Part shown: piece after piece, positions 26,899 to 38,300 of the stretch | Layout of the letters: every line of letters starts with the position of its first letter | Position numbering within the stretch: position 1 is the first letter of the stretch | Source of the DNA: Oreohelix idahoensis | Taxonomy: Eukaryota; Mollusca; Gastropoda; Stylommatophora; Oreohelicidae | Length of the DNA: 64,000 nucleotides | Direction of reading: 5' to 3' | Assembly: GCA_024509875.1 (NCBI GenBank) | Contig: JAMPIV010005824.1 | Coordinates: 569,001-633,000, forward strand | Position numbers and translations under genes: made by a program | The notes under the pieces: model-generated | What the model was told of the DNA's origin: nothing | Seen by the model: only the letters and a program-made list of their open reading frames with translations | The model's database searches: none

Positions 26899-29509
26899 TT
26901 ACCATTCATTGTATAAGGAAAAATATCGTCCAATCAAATCAACGCACTCTCTTGCGTGTGTCACGAACAATTTGCAAATGGCTTAATGGCAACAGGAAAT
27001 TTTGTGTAACGGTACCCCGGATTTACATGAATTGCAAACGAATAGAGTGAAGAAAAGAAATGGAAGTTATTGCATTTTATGAAGGAGAAGGCCATGCTGT
27101 TATATTCGAAAGGAATAGTTGCTATGTGCTTTAATTTCGGAGATATGCGAGTGAAAGTAGGCCAGCATGTTAGAAGTTAGTGTGAAAATGGTCTTCCAAA
27201 ATTTGCTACAAATCGTAGACAAAACAAATTAAGGAAAACCAGAGATCCAAAGGAAGCTAAGGATCGTCCCTGTAAAAGGATATATGGATGAAGGCAGTAG
27301 ATACCAGGGTTGAGAAGAACGAATATATTTTCTGGACCAAACTTACACACTGCACAAAAAACGCAGAACTAAACAGAGTGAGAAACTGTAACAACATCTT
27401 GCCCTCCGATACGGCCTCACCATCTATATATATAGGCCAGCAGCGGACTTTTTAAACTTTACACACACAGCAGAAGACAGACAGACTGAAGGAAGGAGAC
27501 GCGTGCCGGGGCTAAAACCTTTACCATCTATATGCCATGCAGCTCTACCTCGCCAAACTGAGTGTTCTGTACTTTGCATCTATCCTAAGAGGGTTTGTAA
27601 GTTTATGAATAGTTTATTGTTTTATTGCAGCTTATTTTAATAGAATTATATCAGGATCAGACCAGAGGACTGAACTGACATTAAGTTGTGAATGTGTAAA
27701 GGAATTCAATGCATACCAAAACGATTATCAGGATTGTCATTTGGAGTGGTCAATTATAAGTTATTTTACTGGAATAATGGACTGGGCACTCCAGAATGTG
27801 AAGGCGAAGGTAGATTCATAATTATGTATAAATGTATTAGATTTTATTCATGTATTGTTTTGGAAGATAGACACCAGGCTTGTCTCGATATCCTGATCAG
27901 AACAGATCCATGTATCATTCATATACATACAAACATTCTGAACACTCTCATGCATGGACACGTAGGCTTGTGGGACCTATGACCGAAGGGTAGCCACTTG
28001 TCACACATTGTCCCCAGGTTCATTCGCGTCATACTCCAGAAAGAGGTCTAGAATTTTAGATTAATAGTGCTTTCCTGGACCAACGCAGGAGCACTATATA
28101 TTGCCATCTTTATTCGTGTAACCTGCCCCATCTGTGCTTGGTGGCCTGGTACAAGACCTAAAACGGATATTGCTGTGAATTATCATCACAGGACATTCAC
28201 AGAACCTAATGTTAAGTATTCAGTGTGACAATTCAAACAGCAATTGTGAGAGTCAACAGAGAATTAAACTATTGTAAGAAACTGTTCTAGAAGATAGGCA
28301 AGACAAGTGACAATTTAGTTTTAAAGGAAATTTGAAAGAACATTCTGTTTAATTTGAAGATTCCAGCAAGGACTTTTGTTGATTAATAATTTAAACTCAA
28401 CTATTGAATAATAGTGTAATTAACCTTTTATTCATCCAATTTCATAATTTTTCTTCTCATTTGCACAAGAAGAAAACCAAAGATAGATGTACACAATAAA
28501 TGATTCAGTAATTGTATTCCTCTGACTTATCAATTTTATATTATTGCATTTTGAGTTTTACTGAATTGTTGATTATCATAGGTTAGTTACTAGCGAATGT
28601 GGCATCGTAAGCTCTAACTTTTATCTGATTACTATCTGAAATAGATACCTTCACAACCGTGGCTATCATGTGATACCAGTGCTCTTATCTGTCACTGGGA
28701 ATATATTCTTTCAGACATAATTCTTTTCTGTTCTATCAGTAACTACTACTGACAACTATACTCAAAAAAAAACTTTTCGCTACAGATATCCAAAAATATG
28801 CTCATTTACCAGTTTAGCCATTGTGATCATCATAAATGTCAAATAAGGATGTTTCGGCACATGGTTAATTAAGTGAAAAGCGTGAATGGATTAAGTTGGC
28901 GCGCATCGAATAAAAAAATGTGCATAACTGTGCACGCATTTTGAAAGGAAGTGGGGAACTAGGGGATCTTTTTTAGAGAATGGCCAATGTTTGAGTTGTG
29001 ATATAAAGGATATATTATTTATTTGTTTATTATTACTGAGTATTCGAGAAATGTGATGGTGCTAAACAAATATGTAAGACACATTAGTCGCAGGTTTCTC
29101 ATTGGTTGATACGGCTTAAAATATGTCATCCTTTTTTTTAAATTAATGAAGAAAAATATCCCGTTCAACCTCTGATGGGTTATAATTAGGATATATATAT
29201 TGTTTTCAATTCCAAATAATATGAACAACTGCCGATATGAGAAAGTGGCATCACATTTGTCAAATCATTGTAAATAGGAAAAATCGCAATTACCAATTAT
29301 GCTTGTATGTTTAAAATAAAAACGAACAAAATCAAGCAGAAACTGTGAACAAGAATAATATTAAGGTGGGGGGTGTAAAGGCCAGGTGGTTCCATTTATA
29401 TAACTCACTTTAACAGATATTTAATTGACTTTCATTTGTTAAAAGTCATATGCATTGTAAGAACAGCATCAGACCTTTACATTCCCAGCCACTATATATT
29501 AACATTTGT
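26899..29509. other. Intergenic, no recognised gene or repeat
   Basis: The stretch is AT-rich with only short ORFs lacking signatures. Nothing firm could be assigned. Confidence 0.5.
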
Positions 29510-29758
29510 TCATGTTAAATATTGTTTGACTATATAATGCAGTTCCCTAGGTCTGTCCACTCTTAACACCTCTTCTATATTTATAGGTAAGTTTGATGCC
29601 TGCAAATAAACTAATATTGGTATTCTCATTTGTTCATACCTCTTACATTTTAATAAGAAATGTTCTATAGTATTGTCTTGGAAACATCCTGCACAGTAAG
29701 GTTCTTCTATTCTGAAATAGCCTTTTCCCAGCTGTAGTCTGAGAAGTTTCTTTTTCAT
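29510..29758 (-). mobile_element. LINE C-terminal zinc-knuckle-like fragment
   Basis: The 82-residue ORF reads LRLQLGKGYF, then CAGCFQDNTIEHFLLKCKRY. A Cys-x2-Cys...His-x4-Cys pattern after a LRxGKG-type motif is the usual C-terminus of LINE polyproteins that carry RNase H. Only this end survives. It abuts repeat R3 at 29757. Confidence 0.55.
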
Positions 29759-30000
29759 TTTCGCTCCTTATTGGAGCATGGCACCGCCATTACAGCTGGT
29801 TCCTTGCGGGGAGCATACGGCAAAGTTTACGTGCGATCTACAGCGTTAGTTTCTGCAGCAATGTGTTTTAAATGATGAGGTTGCCAACCTTATGGACAAC
29901 TTCATATTAGTCGCATAGCACGAGGAAGTAATAACCCTGTTCTTTCTTCGTCTCCTTTGAACTCCCCCCGCGCCCCGGAACTGCGCAGGGCTTCCTTCAG
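29757..30000 (+). repeat. Dispersed repeat R3
   Basis: It has the CGCTCCTTATTGGAGCATGG start, the ATGATGAGGTTGCC core and the TCATATTAGTCGCATAGCACG stretch shared with 651-1055 and 52961-53135. Confidence 0.65.
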
Positions 30001-30374
30001 AATAGGCCTACTTAATGTCCGGGTCGAGTAATTTCAGAGCGTTATCAATATATATATACGCAAAATCAGCGGTATATTAAACGCATTTGGCGACCTGGGT
30101 GATCCTGCGTTTCCCCCCTTCCCCATAAATAAACACAGAAAAATATATGCTTGAAGTAATTTCTTTAAACAGTGCTATGATCTCAGAGTAGTGTCTGATG
30201 GCAACCCTTCTCTTGGCTGTCATCCGAGACACCCCCTCCCCTCGCATGCCCCTTAGTTCGCCACTGAAGCCAATTACCGTCTTTTTCTCTCTCGTGTCTG
30301 ATATATTTGTGTTCCTTACTTCAAGTTAAACTATTAGTAACGTGTATCACTTTATCAATAATATTCTTTCTTCT

Positions 30375-30665
30375 CTGGTCGTTGGTCGCTGACTAACAAA
30401 GCAGTGACCATCACGCTTGGTGGCGTCTTGTAGGGCAGCAACAAACTGTCTCTACCTTGCTCGGTCAGCAGTCATCCTGCGTGTGGTGCCTCAGCTTTGC
30501 ATCTCTGCCTTCACAGTTCTCCGCCAGGTAGATTTTAGCCTGCCTCGCTTTCGCTTTTCATCTGGAGTCCATTGTACGACAGTTCTGGTGATGGTGTCGG
30601 GATCTCTTCTGAAGATGTGGCCAACCCTATTCCTGCGTCTACCCATCAATATTATTGTACTGTAT
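30375..30665 (-). mobile_element. LINE family D, 3'-end fragment
   Basis: On the minus strand one frame reads RVGHIFRRDPDTITRTVV, then WTPDEKRKRGRLKSTWRRTV. This is the highly characteristic C-terminal RRD...WTP-x-x-KRKRGR-x-x-TWRR motif of I/Nimb-type LINEs. The element ends near a CTTTCTTCT (GAA-type) tail at 30370. A second, shorter end fragment is at 49594-49760. Confidence 0.7.
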
Positions 30666-30810
30666 AATTCTGCCCCTACTCCATTTCATGCAGAAGGGAA
30701 CATCAGTCGATCTGGACAGTTAACGAATTGACGATAGCGAAGCAAATCTAGGTCACAGTAGATCGGATCTGGGAGAACCGGACCAGCAGTAAAGATTTTA
30801 AAAAAAGGGT

Positions 30811-31070
30811 GAAGGATCCCGTTACACGCCAATTGACGCATATTGAGAATATGGTGTTAGGCACCTATTTTCTTGACCATATGGCACACTAGAGGTAATG
30901 TGGTCAGCATCACGCCGGCCACCGTAAACCTTCCCAGAGTTGCTCTGATACCCAATTCACGAAGCTGGGTCGACCCCGGAGCCGTTTGCGGTCTAAAAAT
31001 CCCACATCAGCTGGGGATTGAACCATGGACCACCGACCTTGAATGATTACGGATCTGAAAATTCTTGTCG
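30811..31070 (-). repeat. SINE-like repeat R1, longest copy, with B-box-like motif
   Basis: It extends the repeat seen at 289-408 and 8237-8395. Read on the minus strand it contains GGTTCAATCC, a match to the Pol III B box, upstream of the shared body (CAACTCTGGGAAGG, GCGTGATGCTGACCACAT, GTAACGGGATCC). An A box is not clear. Confidence 0.65.
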
Positions 31071-32159
31071 ACGTCATAGGATTTCCCCCATATCAGAATA
31101 ACCCGGATAAAATACGATAGAAAGCATGAGGATTAAGCTACTCAGAAATATTCTACAGAGTGTTTCTTATTGAGTATATTCAACGGTAATATATTCCAAA
31201 TAGCGTATTTTGTGCTTATAACATGATAGTTGTTGAGGGGAAAAAATGAATATACAATGAGCTAAAGAATACACGAAGCAAGTACGCACGCACACACCAC
31301 ACAGCAATAAACGAAAATAATGTTCAGAATAGATAAAGCTTTTTTTTTTTTTTTTAAATGACAGATAAATAATACTATGGTTCTTAAAATGGGATGTGAA
31401 TGACGTCAATAGATTGTCGTAAAATGTTGAAACATCCACCACTGGAGGCCATGACTAGACAGGTGTCACTGTCAGTACATTATATGATGAGACATATACG
31501 GAGCGATACAACAGGAAGCAGTCTGATTATCACAAGTTCCCCCCCCCCCCTCCCTAACCGCCCTCGTCGGACAAGTGTTTCGACCCTTTATCTTCTTTAC
31601 TCTCTGAAGGGGTCGGGCTCACATGGGTCATGACTATCAAGTGTCCGCCTCCTGTTGTCTTTCCCGCCTGCGCTGCGAACTAAACCCTCTCCGCCTTGGT
31701 GTAACTTTCAACGTCAATTTTGGTGTTATCCATGCTACCAGCTTGAGGCAATTGTGAAAGTGACATTTTATAGATACTGGACAAAGAATGCTTCTATCAG
31801 CGGCTTGTTACGGAAATCACTGCAACTGATGTGTCTTGGTGCTGCTAGTGCGAGCTGCGGAGGAAATTCAAATTTCGTTTTGTCACCATATAATTGTCAA
31901 TGTTGTTGTTGATTAGAATCGACATTGTTGCACTCCGGGCAAACCCATAGGTACTCAGTCTTCCTCAGTAAATGTCGAGGGGTATGGATGCTAATTGTTC
32001 CTATATGTGTGCCGGTTGTATACTAGACGGATGAATCCTCTCATACTTCCATCCCTACTAGTGTTAATTTTGATGCTAGATTTCCAGCAATCTCAGCCTT
32101 GATGATTAATTGATTCGCGGTGTCGTTCTCCAACATCATCATTTTCTGGTGTGATCCTT
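31071..32159. other. Intergenic, no recognised feature
   Basis: Contains a T-run at 31340-31356 (plus strand) and a C-run near 31541, but no gene or classified repeat was seen. Confidence 0.45.
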
Positions 32160-32345
32160 AAAGAGTCTAGAGCCAACTCTTGCGGCGGTCTTTTTTCTGT
32201 GGCTATTTATTTTACATAATGAGAATGCCAGCTCCACGGACAAACTTCACATTAGTTGCCTTGTACGACACGCTTGAAGGTGCAGTAGTTATATTCTTAC
32301 TCTGTCTCTTCAGAGACCTCCAGGAACTGCGAAAATGCGATGATT
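32160..32345 (+). repeat. Dispersed repeat R3, partial
   Basis: It contains TTTACATAATGAGAATGCCA, TTCACATTAGTTGCC, ACGACACGCTTG and GCAGTAG in the same order as at 651-1055. Confidence 0.6.
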
Positions 32346-33611
32346 AATTGTCCTTAGTATATTCTATCACCCCTTCAAACCTTCTAAGATGGGTGAGATC
32401 TGACGATGCCCTTTTCCATATCCACTGCCCCCGCCCCGATATATATATATATACATATATATCTACTAGCAACAACCCGCCAAAATTGGCAGGTTTTTAA
32501 TTATAGTGTGTTGTTTCTGTTACATGTATTACAGACGGTACTATCACTACTGTGGTCATTTCATTGCAGACGACCGTCTTTAGATATTTGTAATGAAAAT
32601 TATATAGATGTATTAAATATGAAGACATGGAGTATAACCTTACTTAAACGACATGTAAAGCAGTGATAATGGTCTAATTGACCGTAAATTGACTAAATAC
32701 CTAACATTTCTTTTATGATAGTGTTAAAGATGATTTATCATGTATTTTACATGTTGACCATGTTTAGTTCTGTTATCAGTTAATCTACGCGCTAACAGTT
32801 CTATTCGTGGCCAGCATGATGTAATTTGCACTTATATAAATGGTAAATGAACGCGATATTAGTCTGACGTCACTTGTGTATGATGACGCGGTTTTGGTGC
32901 TTAACATAATTTATGCAAACCGTTAGACGGGGCCTTTCGTTATCAGATTTTTATCAAGAAGGACGTCAAAGCTCCTTATTTTGAAGAGTATCTACTCTTC
33001 TATGTGGCTGTATATTGTACGAAAGTCGCCACTGATATTATATAAAGATTCCAAACAGAAGGATTGAGTTCGAGGAAGTATTTTTACAGAGAAGTATAGC
33101 TATCGCAATTTAAAATATATAATTATTAACTCCTCGTCTGGGGTTCGATACTTCAGTGATTCCATGATGGCACTGCGTAGTAAATATTCCAGATGTGTGA
33201 TGTTCCAAGGAAGACTGCAGGAGCTTTCAAATCATTAATGTAATTCATGCTTTCAAATGAACTTGTTTAATGTCATAATAAATATGCCGGTATTTGTGGA
33301 CCCAAAAATCAACCAGGTGTTGGAGTCCGCCGTGCATGAACGGTAATTTTCTTGACAACCCCAAACCATTCGCAAACATCCATAAGCACGATGCTCAAGA
33401 TTATTAACCATCCATAATAACACTAAAACAAGCCTCAACAGACAGCATGTCTCGTAATTGTTCGTGCATCTCTTAAAATCTTGCCCTGGTTGACTTACCG
33501 CCTCTGAGAAGCCTTGGTCGACTTACTGCCTCTGAGAACAACGTTTGACGAAACTCCAGTTCATGTACTGTTTATCAATCGTGTTGTTGGCTTTTTTCCC
33601 ATAATCAAACT
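32346..33611. other. Intergenic, no recognised gene
   Basis: A short TATATA tract lies at 32440-32460. A ~30-base unit with GACTTACCGCCTCTGAGAA is duplicated near 33490-33540. Otherwise unassigned. Confidence 0.45.
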
Positions 33612-33790
33612 GTTCATGCACACCTTCATTTGCGCATTTTTTTCTATTTTCGCGAGAGTACATATAAGGGGAAACAATACAATTAATATCTAACTTTCAA
33701 CCGCAGTTGCACCCCCTTAGCTGTGGTTGAAAGTTGATGCACTCCCTCGAAAATAGAAAAAAGTGCGCAAATGACGGTGTGCACAAATGT
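33612..33790. mobile_element. Foldback (palindromic) element, MITE-like
   Basis: The left arm (33617-33656, TGCACACCTTCATTTGCGCA and onward) is nearly the reverse complement of the right arm (33744-33783). An inner pair of arms (TAACTTTCAACCGCAG at 33691 and CTGTGGTTGAAAGTT at 33721) is also inverted. The whole could fold into one long hairpin. No transposase is present. Confidence 0.6.
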
Positions 33791-34456
33791 GACTGACCGA
33801 CCGACCGTCCGACCAAGTACTTACGGCGGCAATTATGTCTTCTGGTGAAATTTTGTTTATCCTTAATAATTCTAATTTGTTCTGATAGTTATACGTTAAT
33901 TGTTGTTATGGTAATATAAAATGTTATATGTTGTGTAGCTCCCTGGGTAGGTCAATTTTTAGTGATGGTGATGATCAGCTTTATGCGTTCAGGTTTGTAC
34001 TACGGGCCGTTCCCCTGGGTCACTGGATCAAAGGATAGGATCACTACTCCCAGCTGGCATCTCGTAAGAGATAACTTAGATAAGGCTGTGTTCAGGCTAG
34101 TAACTCCGCTATGTAAAACAAATTTGCTACAGAACTGACTACAGCAAGAGCACATAAAGAAATGTTGATGCACGTTTTCTCAACTGTAGCTGTGGTCCCA
34201 TGGAAAAGATGTGGGGGAACAGGGACACTGATACATTCTGCCATTTTTGTGTATACTTTGTACTTGGTTGGGTTGTCAAAGCATAGTTTTACATCTTTTC
34301 CGATTTAACCAAAATCATTTTATTTCAACACGATGTCACAACTTGCGGTCGTCTGCCAGGTCCATCAAGAGGCGAAATGGACTCCTGAACTCTTCTTTTA
34401 TTCCATTTCTTTCTCATCTGGGCTCCTCTACAAATTCTAGGGTTTCGGGGCTGTAG

Positions 34457-34502
34457 TCTCCACTCCACTCCACTCCACTCCACTCCACTCCACTCCACTC
34501 CA
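34457..34502. repeat. (CCACT)n pentanucleotide repeat
   Basis: There are about nine tandem units of CCACT. Confidence 0.9.
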
Positions 34503-34794
34503 TCGTCAGGTCTACAGTTGTTCTTGTATTCATTTTCTTTTTTTATTATTAAATATTCTCTCTTCTTCTCTCCCCCCCCACCACCATTTGTCCTCGTGCT
34601 TTTTGTATCGCTGCCCTGCCCAATGCTTGTACTACCTGCTGCCGTGGTCTACAAATGATGGAATTCTTATAAATCTTCCTACCGCTGGTTTGTATTTGTT
34701 TTGGTCTTACTGGTCACTTTTCTCAAACATGCCATATCTGTTTTAACATTATATTTTTGACAGACAGAACAGGATCTGCGTAAATACTTCTTCT

Positions 34795-35158
34795 TCTTCC
34801 TCGTTCGCCTTCAGACTTCCACATTTATGACTCTAATAAAGGCAGTAGTCAACCCAAGGCTCCCAACATCTCCAAACAGTTTTTCGTTGACAGAAGTGGG
34901 TTGTTGCCATATGCTACTCCGTTCATTACTGTAGGTTGGGCAGTATTGCAGCAGGTGTTCGACTGTCATTGGGCTGGTACCGCAGGTGCAGAGATCTGTT
35001 GCACCAATTTTGTATTTGTGGTATAAATGGTGTCTCAATCTATTGTGACCAGTGCGTAGCCGAAAAATGATGACCTGTTCTTTTCTGGATAGTTGATGAT
35101 ATGCATCATTTTCATTTTCCGTAAATACAACATAAATCATTAACCATTGTGTCATCAC
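34795..35158 (-). mobile_element. LINE C-terminal zinc-knuckle-like fragment with GAA tail
   Basis: The 115-residue ORF contains IIFRLRTGHNRLRHHLYHKY, then LCTCGTSPMTVEHLLQYCPT. This CxC...EHxLxxC motif after RLRTGHNRL is the hallmark C-terminus of RNase H-bearing LINEs. The ORF opens into sequence without similarity upstream, so the copy is 5'-truncated. The minus-strand 3' end closes on a GAA-type tail near 34790. Confidence 0.7.
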
Positions 35159-35806
35159 CGCGACATTTAGGGTGCAGGAGACGTGGTATTAGCAAAAACG
35201 TGACAACACTTGATGTCATGCAGCTGACGTCATCTCAAAGATGCAAATTGAGTACCGGTACCAAATTTTGCTTACACCGGTGTAATAATATTTAGTCACT
35301 CCTTTAAATTATTATGTGCATTCTGATCTATATATAGGCCTACATTTTTTCTAGTTCTTGTTATTAATATTTCTACATCAAGCTTTTAATTTAATAATTA
35401 AGTGTATTTGAGGAGGTGGCATTATTACACCTGAATGGTAAGCTGAAGTTTCTGTTACTGCTACTTCTGGGGTGATATGTTTGTAGTGAGATACGCCTGG
35501 TGTATAGATCGATATATTTAACTTTTCTTTCAGTTCGATATGTACCGAAATGCACCATGGACGAATGAATTGCATATTATTAGAGTGGTGACGTGCAAAT
35601 ATTTTGTTTAGAGAAAGACATACAGAGGTCTAGTGTCTCACGACAGAATGTATAGAGGCTGCCTCTAAAGTACTGCGGGGTTGGGAGTGGTCTCTTAGGT
35701 ACATTGCTTAAGAAAATTATATTTCCTAATCCATTTTATAACGGAATGTAAAAAAAAAAAAAACGTCCAGTACCTAAGTACTGGAATAACAATTAATGTT
35801 ATCCAC

Positions 35807-36056
35807 TTGGTTTGGCCATGTCTGCAGAATGGGACGAAGATCGGCTACCACGACAAGCATGGGAAACAAAGAGCCAGGGATCCAGACCCCCAGGACGACC
35901 CAGTCCGCTGGGAGGACAACATTAGACAATCTTTGAAGGACCGAGGACTAGAATGGAACCAGGCCAGGAGGAAGACAGCCGATAGAATAGTCTGGCTCTC
36001 TTCCAAACCTCTACACCTCACGGTAGAAGGGGAACGACTAAGTAAGTAAGTAAGTT
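35807..36056 (+). mobile_element. LINE family B, short 3' copy with (TAAG)n tail
   Basis: It starts inside the WFGHVCRM motif and runs to CGACTAAGTAAGTAAGTAAG. It keeps the CGA codon that became a stop in the copy at 1855-2640, giving the intact end (RGLEWNQARRKTADR, VEGERLSK). One frameshift separates the first residues from the downstream frame. Confidence 0.8.
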
Positions 36057-36949
36057 ATCCACTAAAGAAGATCCCAGCTGATTACATATTCGATAGATTG
36101 TTTTTTTCCGTTATTTTCCTCTTTTTAGCGTTATCTATAAGAAACTTATATGAGTAGATTTTTGTGCTTACATTTTAGCACTGTGAGTCATTAATTAAAA
36201 GCACTGTATTAATTGAACAGTTATTTATAATAAGGATTTTTTGGGTCTTTTATTGCATAAGTGAATGACATTTCTATTTGTATTTTCAGGTTTGTCCCAT
36301 TTCATCTGCTATTGTCCCATTTCTCCTTATGCCATGACCCACTTCACCTGAAATATTTCACCCCACTTTGGTACGCCATTAAAGATTGAGTATCATTTCC
36401 ACATCTTACACTTACATGTGGCTATGTTGCACGGGGAAATGGACCATCTAGTCTAATTATTACAATCTAATTTCAGGAATAAATACTCAGCATTTTGGCT
36501 TTTTTTTTTTTTAAACTCCAGGAATAAATTTATAATTTTGTCCAATCGGTGCCCCATTTCTCCCCAGCCCTCCTCTATGTGATATTACTGAAAGTACGTG
36601 ATGAATGACTGAACAATCTGATGGTATCTTAAGAAATACCTGGTATCTATTAATCGTGTTTACAGATGAAAATGCGTCTAACAGACTCCAGCTAATTAAG
36701 TACGTCTGATCCTGTGATTCTACAGTCTTGATACTTATGAAATAGTCGTGGAATATGTGTGGCTTGCTATCTATGTGTATTATTGGCCATGAATATACAA
36801 GATAGATCAGCTGACTGATCTTTTTACTTCATTCCGTTAGCACAGGTCTGTTGTGTTCAATGACGTTAATTACGAGCCGTTGTTTTACTGTGTTAGACCG
36901 AACAGAACAATTTTGCAACAGTATTGGAGTTACCTCTATTACTTGGAAA
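36057..36949. other. Intergenic, no recognised feature
   Basis: The stretch is AT-rich, with no repeat or ORF of note. Confidence 0.45.
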
Positions 36950-37190
36950 AACATGCTGACGTTACCACTAATGTTGGAGATGGCACAAAGTTACCACTAC
37001 TGGTGGAGAAGGTATACAGTTATCACTACTGCTAGAGGTGGTATAAATTTACCACTGCTGTTGGAGATGGTATAAAGTTACCACTGCTGTTGGTGATGGT
37101 ATAAAGTTACCACGGCTGGTGGTAATGGTATACAGTTACCACTACTGCTAGAGATGGTATAAAGTTACCACTGCCGTTGGTGATGGTATG
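36950..37190. repeat. 29-bp satellite, array 1
   Basis: Tandem variants of a 29-bp unit, GTTACCACTACTGCTGGAG followed by ATGGTATAAA, run up to the 5' side of the CR1/L2-like LINE. Related arrays are at 45172-45852 and 48885-49080, with a short piece at 43797-43846. Confidence 0.85.
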
Positions 37191-37350
37191 CCGCGTGCGA
37201 AGCACAGGCGTTTTTACGGATGTTAAATAATAGAAAATTACTCGCATCAGTTAGTCTTTATGTTAAATAAAAAGATACCGAGGTGACTGCACTACAAGCA
37301 GATGACTGGAACCCGCTGTATGTCAAAATTATTTATGAATAGGTATTGAA

Positions 37351-38271
37351 ATGTCCCAAGCTGATCTAAACCAAATCACATCAAATTTCCATTCGTTATT
37401 CCCTAATGCGAAAATCTACTTCTCGTCCATTATTCCTCCAGTCAGAGCCCATTACCGCAAATCCATTGATGTCAACAATTCTAAACTTAAGAGGCACTGT
37501 GTCAAACACAACTATAAATTCATTGATCACTCCTCGTACTTCCTTGCGAAATCAGGAGCCCCTAAAAAACTTCTTTACAGCGGTGATATTGCCTTATCTA
37601 CTGAAGGAATCAGCAAGCTGGCAACAAACATCAGGTACCCAGAACGCACCTTCAAAGGAGTCGGCCACACACCAGGATCTCAAAATCCAACCAGTCATCT
37701 ATCAACAGTGAATACCTGCTTCTCGGATAGTAATTATGACCTTGACTTTCCACCATTACTTACTACTTCTAACAACACCCACTCAACATCATCTCATAAG
37801 CAGGAACATCAAATCACACCTGTTCTTATAAATCGCGAAGTACAGGGAACAGCTTGTGATGTCTCCCTACAGCAACAACCACCAATGTTTTCTGCACTTA
37901 CTCAACAGGAACGATGTGATAGACTCTATCCTCAAAAGTGTACAAATGAAGCAACTCAACAAACTCAATCTTCATGTCCTGATACATCCTCACTCCAGCC
38001 ATCAATGTCACAGACACAAGAAGCCTACCCCCCGTCACCGCATTTGTACCATCTTCCTATGTATCAACATCTGTACCCAACCTTTCCTAATTTCCCACTA
38101 CAACAAAGACTCTTGGACTATTTACCTTCTGCCGGGAGATCATACTGGTCAGCATACTCCGATCCCACAACAAGAACACATGAATATCCCGCAACCACAT
38201 TCTACCCTATCCATCATCCTGCACGTCCTAATCTACCAAATTTATACTTTCAACAGCCCTGTTATCAATGA
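37351..38271 (+). CDS. LINE ORF1, C-terminal part of an esterase-type ORF1
   Basis: The 306-residue frame begins inside an SGNH-hydrolase-like domain: FPNAKIYFSSIIPPVRAHYR, then YKFIDHSSYF, then a late Asp-containing block (GDIALSTEGISKLATNI). Esterase domains are known in ORF1 of CR1 and L2 elements, where they are thought to help bind membranes or RNA. The first catalytic block (GDS) is not present because the copy is 5'-truncated. The C-terminal half is Pro/Gln/Tyr-rich and low in complexity. A 29-base gap and a frame change separate it from ORF2. Confidence 0.7.
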   Translation: MSQADLNQITSNFHSLFPNAKIYFSSIIPPVRAHYRKSIDVNNSKLKRHCVKHNYKFIDHSSYFLAKSGAPKKLLYSGDIALSTEGISKLATNIRYPERTFKGVGHTPGSQNPTSHLSTVNTCFSDSNYDLDFPPLLTTSNNTHSTSSHKQEHQITPVLINREVQGTACDVSLQQQPPMFSALTQQERCDRLYPQKCTNEATQQTQSSCPDTSSLQPSMSQTQEAYPPSPHLYHLPMYQHLYPTFPNFPLQQRLLDYLPSAGRSYWSAYSDPTTRTHEYPATTFYPIHHPARPNLPNLYFQQPCYQ

Positions 38272-38300
38272 AATTTTAGTGATCATCAATTTCACAAAAT

